The notes beneath the pieces are model-generated. The model did no database searches, was not told the DNA's origin, and saw only the letters and a list, made by a program, of their open reading frames with translations. This document shows, piece by piece, positions 1 to 5,471 of a stretch of 5,471 nucleotides of DNA. The position numbers and the translations under genes were made by a program. This DNA comes from Gammaproteobacteria bacterium. Lineage in GTDB: Bacteria > Pseudomonadota > Gammaproteobacteria > Coxiellales > Coxiellaceae. The DNA is taken from positions 1-5,471 of the forward strand of contig JAJFJO010000093.1 in NCBI GenBank assembly GCA_021774015.1. The letters run 5' to 3'. How positions within the stretch are numbered: position 1 is the first letter of the stretch; every line of letters starts with the position of its first letter.

Positions 1-425
1 CTTTAAATATTTACTTAAACAAAATTTATTTACTCGAGCAATTTATCAATCACTTTTTAACCTTAGCCGACAATCTGGTGACATGGCTTAAAAAAAATGC
101 AAATGAAGATTTAAAAATAAACATGGAAAATTCAGCGACAATAGTTCAGTCAGATAAAAATTTAATAGAAACACAAAAAAGCGGTAGCATCCTTTGGGTG
201 ATGAACAAATCGATTAAAATGACAAGACGAGAAACTGAATGCCTGGCCTATTTGCTAAAAGGATTTTCATCTAAAGAAATCGCCAAAATCTTAAATTTGT
301 CATATCGTACAGTTGAGATTCACTTTGAAAATATACGTAGAAAAGCTAATTGTCATTCGCGTTTAGAATTATTAGGGAAAATTCAAAATAGAGTAATTTT
401 TGAATCTATGACCAATACAAAATAA
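1..425 (+). CDS. LuxR/GerE-family transcription regulator, 5'-partial (N-terminus outside window)
   Basis: This encodes the C-terminal part of a DNA-binding regulator. Seen: a GerE/LuxR helix-turn-helix at about 216-392, with the usual pattern TRRETECL, then GFSSKEIAKIL, then the recognition helix SYRTVEIHFENIRRK and a closing CHSRLELL; the family's conserved Glu, Gly, Ile-Ala, Thr-Val and Lys are all present. Start: GTG at 78 and ATG at 123 have no convincing Shine-Dalgarno sequence. The same frame is open from position 3 to 77, giving 25 further codons (including YLLEQFINHF) that read like the helix joining the sensory domain to the HTH in Legionella-type LuxR proteins, as I recall them. 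I therefore treat the gene as cut by the window edge; at least 140 residues are visible. The stop is TAA at 423-425. The next gene starts 12 bases later, so the two are probably co-transcribed. The input domain and ligand cannot be seen. The family call is firm; the upstream extension is likely. Confidence 0.85.
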   Translation, partial: LNIYLNKIYLLEQFINHFLTLADNLVTWLKKNANEDLKINMENSATIVQSDKNLIETQKSGSILWVMNKSIKMTRRETECLAYLLKGFSSKEIAKILNLSYRTVEIHFENIRRKANCHSRLELLGKIQNRVIFESMTNTK

Positions 426-437
426 CGGATTTTTCTA
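426..437 (+). promoter_or_regulatory. Short intergenic gap with weak ribosome-binding site
   Basis: Only 12 bases separate the regulator's TAA from the ATG at 438. The best Shine-Dalgarno-like sequence is CGGA at 426-429, 8 bases before the ATG, which is weak. No promoter fits in this gap, so the large gene probably depends on transcription, and perhaps translational coupling, from the regulator gene. The operon promoter must lie left of the window. Confidence 0.4.
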
Positions 438-3400
438 ATGTTAGAAAATTTAATAGGCTCATACAGAGCAGAGAGCGACTCCCCAGAAAGTTATTATCTA
501 TTAAAAGAAACTTTTCTTAACCACTTTTATCTAATAGCAACCAAGTATCCAAATCAAATTGCACTACATTATATTGAAAAAAATAACTCTTCTCACACCA
601 TAAGCTACCAGGACCTCAAAACCAAAATTAGCAATTATGTCGAATACTTACTGCTAAAAGGTGTTTCTAAATCAGCTTTTATTGGTATTTACATGCCTGT
701 CAGCATAGAGCTTTATGCTATGATTTTTGCACTATGGCATATTGGAGCTGTTTATGTTCCCTTATCAGTTAATATTGATGATCAAAATTTAAAGTATCGA
801 ATTGAAGATAGTGGTGTTAAATTAATTATCACCAAAACTGAATGCCAAGAAAAGCTTTCTCAATTCTTTGAAGGCCCTGTACTATATCCATCAAATGCCA
901 CGCAAGTAACTAGTGAGAAATCTAGTGGGGACCCACCTGTCACTGATACAGATATACCGGCTTATCTAATTTATACCTCTGGCACCACTAGTCGAAGTAA
1001 AGGCATTGTGATTTCTCATTCTGCTTTGCTAAGCCGCTGGTTTTCACATTGGAAATCTTTATCTATTAAGACTAATGATAGGGTTGGGAATTTTTTTGAT
1101 GTTCATACTGACCCCAGCATAATGGAACTTTTACTTGCATTTGGTTCCGGCGCATCACTCTGTATCGCAGAAAAATCACGACTAGAACACATTTCTAATT
1201 TTCATACGTTTATTAACGAACTAAACGTAAGTATTGTGATAACTCCACCGACTTTTTTAAAGGAGCGCGCACCTTGGCTAAAAAAACACCCTCACTATTT
1301 CGACTCACTTCGTTGTATTATTTCTGCAACTGAGGGTGTTACTCCAGATATACTAACGACATGGCAACAACGTAGTCCTGGTCTGACTCCACGTATAACA
1401 GCAAATGGTTATGGTGGAACTGAAACAACCATCGGCATTCTACTATCTCATTTTTATCCGGGTGATCAGCATGTTGTTTTAGGGACCAAGGACAATTCTT
1501 TCTTTGGCAGTATGGTATATATACTACCTTCTGATAGTGACAAATTGCATGACGTAGATAAATATAATGGTGAGGGTGAACTTTGTGTTGGAGGTATTGG
1601 CCTTGGAAGGTACTGGCAAGATGGTGAATATAACGATACACTTAATAAAAGATCCTATCTAAATATTCCACACACCAACGGCCATTCAATTTTTGTATTT
1701 AGAAGTGGTGATAAAATTGCTGTAGCTGATGGGGTTATGCGATTTTTATCTCGATTAGATAGGCAGTTAAAAATTGCCGGTAATAGGATAGAGCCAGAAT
1801 TCATTGAGCTTTTGTTATGCAGACATCCAAATATAATTAAAGCTAAAATTATTGAAGCAAACAATCGCCTAGTGGCTATTTTCTCAGTTACAGATACCAA
1901 AGAAATACCCTCAGCAAAAGAATTAATACAACTTATCAGCACAACACCAAGCAATAAGAATGCTGATACCCCTAGTGCATTTTACTGGGTTGCTTCATCA
2001 GATGATCTAAAGAGCATCACTGACACATCGGATATTAAACTTAACAAGATACCAACTGAATCAATCACTTCTCCAGAATCTGAAAACTTCCAAGCAGAAA
2101 AATTTGTCCAAAATTTATGGGAAACACATTTCGGAAGGCAAATAGATATTCACGCTGATTTTTTTGAAGAAGGGGGATACTCTCTGCTATTAATAACGTT
2201 AATTGAAGAAATTCATGAAGAATATAAAATTGATCTACCATTCTATTTGTTACCCAAGAGAATAACGATTCGAAAATTAGCAAACTTAATCATATTGATC
2301 CAATTCTATCAGGGAAGCTTTAAACAAATTAACACCTTCACATCCCAGCCATGCACTCTAGTATGCTTCCCCCCCATTTCAGGTGGAGCTGAAAAACAAT
2401 ATAGGCAATTTTCTCAACAAATAGTAGGAGCACGGATATTTCTACAAAAAACACCACCCCTTAACATACTAGAAGAAGCGGGCACTACTACATTAGCACA
2501 ACCCTATGTGAAGTATGTTTTTCCTAGAATGTCATTGAATTTGCTTGCGAAAATCAACTGCTTTATACTCCTAAACCAGCTAACACAAGATAGCATTCAT
2601 TTATTAGGATGGTCTTATGGAGGTCAAGTTGCTTATGTTACAGCACACTACTTACAACTGCATGCTCCAAGCCAATATAAAACCATTCATATTCTTGATT
2701 CACTTCCATTAGATGGACCAGCTAAATTAACCTTAGAAGACCATTATTCACGTACAATGAAAATTGTAAATGCTATTGCTAGAGACTGTGGTATCGATCA
2801 ACTTAAACTGGAAAATTATAGTGATAAATTTCCTGGTGATGAGAAAATCGAAGATCATATTATTTTTATTTTTAGTGAAATTTTGAAATTTGTAGAAAAG
2901 CAATTATCTTTAGATAAAAAAGATTTGCTTCTCAAAGCACATTCTGTGCTAACAACAACACAACATAACTTCCTGCTCAGTAGCAAACATAAGCCAACTA
3001 AAAAATATAATGTAGATAACGTAACTTTATACATTGCTGGGGAAACTGGTGCATTGGGTAGAGAATGTCTTACATCTAGCTGGGATAAAACTGTAAACAT
3101 GGAAACTTTCCGTGAGCAAACCATTCCTGACACGAGCCATGATACAATACTGTTCAGCCCAATCATTCCCCAGGTCCTGAACTGTAAAATAAAACCGCAA
3201 TTAGCCAGTAAAAAAATAAGCAATATTCAGCAATATAATATTAGCACTTATTTTCCACGTGATACCCAAGATAAGATAAAGACTGCTTTTTCCGAATCTA
3301 AAGAGTTATTATTGATAGGCCCCTATGGAGTTGGCAAGAAAACTGAGTCTTTAGCGTATGGCTACTCGAAAACTGACGACTATGACATAGTGTGGGTTAT

Positions 3401-5381
3401 AAATGCTGAATGCGGTGACACTGGAATTTTAAGATCATTTCGAGATTTAGCTTTAAAGCTCGAACTAGATACAGAAAGCAAAGATGAAAAAGAAATCTAC
3501 AGCCTAGTAAAAGATCATTTAGTCAAATCTTCGTTAAGCAGGCTATTTATTTACTTAGATTATGATAAAAGCAACTATTATGAAGATTATACCATTCCAG
3601 TTAATTGCCGAGATAAAAAAGAACAATTTAACTTATTTACATCAACAACCCCACATCTTAAACGCAAAATGCTTTATATTGATCCTTTTTCTGATAAAGA
3701 GGTCAAAGATTTTTTTTGCAAAAAAATTCCTGACAACTTGCACGCCTCTATAGAAAAAATCATAGCATATTCCAGCGCCGCTTCATCTAATATGCCACTG
3801 TTACTAGAAGTTATCCTTGCTCAAATTTCCAGCAGACATCTAGATATTTCAACTTTGCCTTCCAAAGAAAGTTTCTCTGGATTAAACTCAATCGACACTC
3901 AAAGGGTAGAACTAATGAAAAAATTAATTGTTAGTGCTAAAGAAAAAAATATAGTTTCATTAAACTACCTACATTGGTTCTTAATGTTATCACCAGGTGT
4001 AATTAAGCTAGAATTATTTTATAAATTTTTCTGTAAAGAAAAGCAAGATGAAATTAATAATTGCATTACCACACTAGAACATGTTGGCCTTATACTATTT
4101 AATAAAGAAGAAAGTTCTATTCGTGTTCCGTTAGCAGCTGCATTAAATCAAATAACTATCGCCGATTTTTTAAAAGCAACAATAGCAGATAAATTATATT
4201 TGCAAAATATTGATGAATTAATACAAGCATTTAATAAGTACTTTTTGTTTGATAAGGGAGACTCAATGACTTGGAGTTTTTCATATGATTTTTGTGGGGA
4301 AGTTCACCGTATATTACAATATTTTGTTACATACGCCACCAAAGATGTTGATCTGGACTGCTTCTCTAATGCAATTTTGTTATTCAATAAATTAGCGCTA
4401 GTTTATTTTAACCAATCTATGTCTCACAATATGCATGAAGTCCTTACTCTATTACGCCAGCTCTTATTTGATAAATTAGAAATACAGGAATTCTTTCGCA
4501 TTTCTTCTCAAGATATTATACTTTTATCAGCACGTGATGATGCTGAGGAGGTTTTTATAAATAAGCTCAAACGTTCTGCAATTATATCTGCTGATACTTC
4601 TTTATTAGCAACTGGGTTAGCTGAATTTTTTGATATTGTGAACAAATATGTTTCTAGCAACTTGACTCTCAACGATGAATCTCGAAAATTACAATCAATT
4701 TCCTCTGAAATAGTAAGTGAATTGCGAGCGGTTGTAGAAAATCCTGAGGAGTATAATGCAACATTTATACGTTACAAACAAAATTTGGCAACAATTCATA
4801 TTAATTTAAAACAATATAATGATTCATTTAGATCATTTGAGATAATATCCCATATTCTTTTAGGAATGCGCCCACTGCAAAAACATGATAGATACCTTAC
4901 TGGCAAAATTAAAATAAATTATGCTAGAGCAATCATGGCATATTTTCAACAAGATCAAACACACATAAATGATTCATTAATGGAGAAACTGCTTCAAACA
5001 ACAACTGAAGCCAGAGAAATATTTTCATCTGATACAAGCATCAACCCCCAAGATACAGTGCGTGCGTATATTCTATCAAGCAACTATTCATTATTTTTAC
5101 ATGCGCGTACTTCTGAAGAAAAGTTATTAATCGATGCGAAAGGATATTCACGACATGCATTGAAAGTTTTGGAAACTCAAGAATCTCAAACTCCTAGTTT
5201 ATTACTACAAATTTACATTACCTTGGCAGAAGTTAAAGGAAAATTACAGAAGGGAAATGCGCAAAAATACCTTGACTTAGCTACTGCGATTATTGTTTCG
5301 CTACCCAAAGATGCTAAATTCACTCAAGAAAAAGCAGACGAAATTACACAAGTGCAAACTTATTTGACTACTACACCTTAA
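438..5381 (+). CDS. NRPS-like A-PCP-TE protein fused to a STAND/NB-ARC-type NTPase with TPR-like C-terminus (1647 aa)
   Basis: One continuous ORF encodes, in order: adenylation domain (~25-540), carrier domain (~552-622, Ser582), type I thioesterase (~638-912; Ser726, Asp754, His901), STAND-like NTPase (~935-1150), winged-helix-like segment (~1155-1240) and TPR-like helices (~1255-1640). From the families, the first half should adenylate a carboxylic acid, probably an amino acid, load it on phosphopantetheine and release it. The second half should be a nucleotide-dependent switch with a sensor. There is no condensation domain, signal peptide or clear membrane segment, so it is probably cytosolic. 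A separate phosphopantetheinyl transferase is needed; none is in the window. The ATG at 438 is chosen because it lies 12 bases after the regulator's stop and ~25 residues before the adenylation fold; its ribosome site is weak. Base composition shows no obvious break between halves. The enzyme half is confident, the STAND half good, the substrate and product unknown. Confidence 0.9.
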   Translation: MLENLIGSYRAESDSPESYYLLKETFLNHFYLIATKYPNQIALHYIEKNNSSHTISYQDLKTKISNYVEYLLLKGVSKSAFIGIYMPVSIELYAMIFALWHIGAVYVPLSVNIDDQNLKYRIEDSGVKLIITKTECQEKLSQFFEGPVLYPSNATQVTSEKSSGDPPVTDTDIPAYLIYTSGTTSRSKGIVISHSALLSRWFSHWKSLSIKTNDRVGNFFDVHTDPSIMELLLAFGSGASLCIAEKSRLEHISNFHTFINELNVSIVITPPTFLKERAPWLKKHPHYFDSLRCIISATEGVTPDILTTWQQRSPGLTPRITANGYGGTETTIGILLSHFYPGDQHVVLGTKDNSFFGSMVYILPSDSDKLHDVDKYNGEGELCVGGIGLGRYWQDGEYNDTLNKRSYLNIPHTNGHSIFVFRSGDKIAVADGVMRFLSRLDRQLKIAGNRIEPEFIELLLCRHPNIIKAKIIEANNRLVAIFSVTDTKEIPSAKELIQLISTTPSNKNADTPSAFYWVASSDDLKSITDTSDIKLNKIPTESITSPESENFQAEKFVQNLWETHFGRQIDIHADFFEEGGYSLLLITLIEEIHEEYKIDLPFYLLPKRITIRKLANLIILIQFYQGSFKQINTFTSQPCTLVCFPPISGGAEKQYRQFSQQIVGARIFLQKTPPLNILEEAGTTTLAQPYVKYVFPRMSLNLLAKINCFILLNQLTQDSIHLLGWSYGGQVAYVTAHYLQLHAPSQYKTIHILDSLPLDGPAKLTLEDHYSRTMKIVNAIARDCGIDQLKLENYSDKFPGDEKIEDHIIFIFSEILKFVEKQLSLDKKDLLLKAHSVLTTTQHNFLLSSKHKPTKKYNVDNVTLYIAGETGALGRECLTSSWDKTVNMETFREQTIPDTSHDTILFSPIIPQVLNCKIKPQLASKKISNIQQYNISTYFPRDTQDKIKTAFSESKELLLIGPYGVGKKTESLAYGYSKTDDYDIVWVINAECGDTGILRSFRDLALKLELDTESKDEKEIYSLVKDHLVKSSLSRLFIYLDYDKSNYYEDYTIPVNCRDKKEQFNLFTSTTPHLKRKMLYIDPFSDKEVKDFFCKKIPDNLHASIEKIIAYSSAASSNMPLLLEVILAQISSRHLDISTLPSKESFSGLNSIDTQRVELMKKLIVSAKEKNIVSLNYLHWFLMLSPGVIKLELFYKFFCKEKQDEINNCITTLEHVGLILFNKEESSIRVPLAAALNQITIADFLKATIADKLYLQNIDELIQAFNKYFLFDKGDSMTWSFSYDFCGEVHRILQYFVTYATKDVDLDCFSNAILLFNKLALVYFNQSMSHNMHEVLTLLRQLLFDKLEIQEFFRISSQDIILLSARDDAEEVFINKLKRSAIISADTSLLATGLAEFFDIVNKYVSSNLTLNDESRKLQSISSEIVSELRAVVENPEEYNATFIRYKQNLATIHINLKQYNDSFRSFEIISHILLGMRPLQKHDRYLTGKIKINYARAIMAYFQQDQTHINDSLMEKLLQTTTEAREIFSSDTSINPQDTVRAYILSSNYSLFLHARTSEEKLLIDAKGYSRHALKVLETQESQTPSLLLQIYITLAEVKGKLQKGNAQKYLDLATAIIVSLPKDAKFTQEKADEITQVQTYLTTTP
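510..2057 (+). other. Adenylation (AMP-binding) domain of the large protein, residues ~25-540
   Basis: It activates a carboxylate as acyl-adenylate. Core motifs in order: A1 ISYQDL (55-60); A2 IGAVYVPLS (102-110); A3 phosphate loop YTSGTTSRSKG (179-189); A4 DPSIMEL (225-231); A5 NGYGGTETT (323-331); A6 GELCVGGIGLGRY (380-392); A7 FRSGD (421-425); A8 RLDRQLKIAGNRIE (439-452); a poor A10 at LNKIP (535-539) with Lys537 as candidate catalytic lysine. A9 is barely recognisable. Deviations: A3 has SRSKG for the usual GxPKG, and A5 has Gly327 for the common Pro. Asp225 aligns with the residue that binds the substrate alpha-amino group in GrsA, which favours an amino acid. The DPS form of A4 recalls the AASDH/ACSF4 branch, from memory. 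Confidence 0.9.
2091..2303 (+). other. Peptidyl carrier (PCP/thiolation) domain, residues ~552-622
   Basis: This is a four-helix carrier that holds the activated acyl group on 4'-phosphopantetheine. The signature ADFFEEGGYSLLL (573-585) is an excellent match to the DxFFxxGGxSL consensus; Ser582 (codon 2181-2183) is the attachment site. The following EIHEEYKIDLPFYLL and TIRKLANLI fit helices II-III and IV of the fold. It sits directly between the adenylation and thioesterase domains, as in a termination module. Confidence 0.93.
2349..3173 (+). other. Type I thioesterase domain (alpha/beta hydrolase), residues ~638-912
   Basis: It releases the carrier-bound product by hydrolysis, cyclisation or transfer to a nucleophile. 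Seen: an entry strand CTLVCFPPISGGA (639-651), the nucleophile elbow GWSYGG (724-729) with Ser726, HILDS (751-755) with Asp754 at the usual acid position, and SHDT (900-903) with His901 as the likely general base. The segment at ~765-855 would be the variable lid. The order and spacing fit NRPS/PKS type I thioesterases, so it looks catalytically intact. Its position internal to the polypeptide, not at the C-terminus, is unusual for this family. Confidence 0.88.
3240..4157 (+). other. STAND/NB-ARC-like NTPase and winged-helix-like segment, residues ~935-1240
   Basis: This is a probable nucleotide-dependent switch. Seen: LLLIGPYGVGKKTESLA (957-973), a P-loop preceded by a hydrophobic strand; YDIVWVINAEC (982-992), the usual strand after the P-loop in NB-ARC/TPR proteins; LFIYLD (1036-1041), a Walker B-like strand; FTSTTPH (1067-1073) at the sensor 1 (RNBS-B) position; IDPFSDKEVKDFF (1081-1093), resembling the 'l.pls.eeA..l' segment; and NMPLLLE (1118-1124) in place of GLPL. 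Residues ~1155-1240 (WFLMLSPGVIKLELF, then IRVPLAAAL) resemble the winged helix that follows. The P-loop has Lys968 where Ser/Thr is normal, with Thr969 next, so activity is uncertain. A divergent AAA-like P-loop protein is the main alternative. Confidence 0.75.
3711..3726 (+). repeat. Perfect 16-base palindrome of T7-GC-A7 inside the NTPase coding region
   Basis: Seven T, then GC, then seven A; with the preceding base the T run is eight long. It encodes FFCKK plus the first base of the next Ile codon (residues 1092-1097). It may be only a consequence of AT-rich codons, but it is a candidate site for polymerase slippage. Confidence 0.5.
4200..5357 (+). other. Alpha-helical TPR-like C-terminal region, residues ~1255-1640
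   Basis: Almost the whole region reads as amphipathic helices with no catalytic motif. The clearest repeat-like unit is ~1444-1474, with NLATIHINLKQYNDSFRSFEII matching the spacing of a TPR helix pair only loosely. Further pairs may lie at ~1492-1530, ~1540-1580 and ~1586-1620 (ALKVLE, then LLLQIYITLAEVKGKL). In STAND proteins such a solenoid usually binds the activating ligand or a partner. The segment 1255-1430 is more divergent and I cannot assign repeats there. Repeat count and boundaries are uncertain. Confidence 0.6.
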
Positions 5382-5471
5382 ACAACATTACGCTAACCCA
5401 TACTTGTTTTTATAAAGGTGAAATATCTATTTTAATTTTTTCATGTAGTGTTTTTAAAGAATAACTTACAG
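5382..5471. other. 3' flank, no supported gene
   Basis: These 90 bases follow the large gene's TAA. I see no GC-rich hairpin with a T tract and no start codon followed by an open frame on the + strand (the ATG at 5442 is followed at once by TAG). On the - strand, one frame is open from the right edge to a TAA at 5410-5412, giving 19 codons that could be the 3' end of a convergent gene. That is too short to call in AT-rich DNA. Confidence 0.4.

Noticed and set aside
78..425. Complete small 115-residue LuxR-like gene starting at GTG 78
   Set aside because: No ribosome site, and the frame continues upstream with protein-like sequence to the window edge; it is better read as a 5'-truncated larger gene.
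1339..3223. Several 72-122 codon open frames on the - strand (1339-1641, 1655-1954, 2065-2283, 2855-3223)
   Set aside because: They lie entirely inside the large gene, antisense to well-conserved domains, and show no recognisable motifs of their own.
2300..3250. Frameshift or fusion artefact joining separate NRPS and STAND genes
   Set aside because: The frame is continuous, the linker (~913-934) has no remnant start or stop signals, and base composition shows no visible step across it.
3562..3753. 63-codon + strand frame inside the NTPase region
   Set aside because: It is an out-of-frame overlap of the large gene with no family features; it matters only as the stop met after a one-base slip at 3710-3717.
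5421..5440. Possible terminator: AAATA/TATTT stem with a following T-rich tract
   Set aside because: The stem is five A-T pairs with a two-base loop, too weak and too tight for an intrinsic terminator.
5414..5447. AAAGGTG as a ribosome site for a downstream + strand gene
   Set aside because: The next ATG (5442) is followed directly by TAG, and the GTG at 5418 opens only five codons.
1..5471. tRNA, rRNA, CRISPR array, transposase or inverted terminal repeats
   Set aside because: No direct-repeat series, cloverleaf-like segment or transposase motif was seen; almost all bases are accounted for by the two coding regions.

Overview
The window is AT-rich (about 30-38% G+C in the lines I counted by eye) and densely coding. 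It carries two genes on the + strand. The codon bias, the form of the LuxR-type DNA-binding domain and the pairing of such a regulator with a large multidomain protein suggest a gammaproteobacterium of the Legionella/Coxiella/Berkiella group. That assignment is inferred from the look of the sequence, not from a search.

Layout. Positions 1-425 hold the 3' part of a LuxR/GerE-type transcription regulator. Its frame stays open to the left edge, so the N-terminal sensory part lies outside the window; the GTG at 78 and ATG at 123 are probably not the real start. After a 12-base gap, 438-5381 encodes one uninterrupted 1647-residue protein. The last 90 bases (5382-5471) show no convincing gene or terminator.

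The large protein is the main interest. Its first ~915 residues form a single-module nonribosomal peptide synthetase-like enzyme: adenylation domain, phosphopantetheine-binding carrier domain (Ser582), and type I thioesterase with an apparent complete triad (Ser726, Asp754, His901). There is no condensation domain. The remaining ~730 residues look like a STAND/NB-ARC-type signalling NTPase: a P-loop near 961-969, a Walker B-like strand ending at Asp1041, a GLPL-like motif (NMPL, 1118-1121) and a winged-helix-like segment, followed by an alpha-helical, TPR-like C-terminal half.

How the parts may work together (inference): in STAND proteins the C-terminal repeats usually sense a ligand and the NTPase switches or oligomerises an N-terminal output domain. 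Here the output position is occupied by an amino-acid-activating and -releasing enzyme, so the protein could be a ligand-gated small-molecule synthetase. The LuxR-type regulator just upstream is probably co-transcribed with it and may control it or respond to its product. The degenerate P-loop (Lys in the usual Ser/Thr position) leaves open whether the switch still hydrolyses nucleotide.
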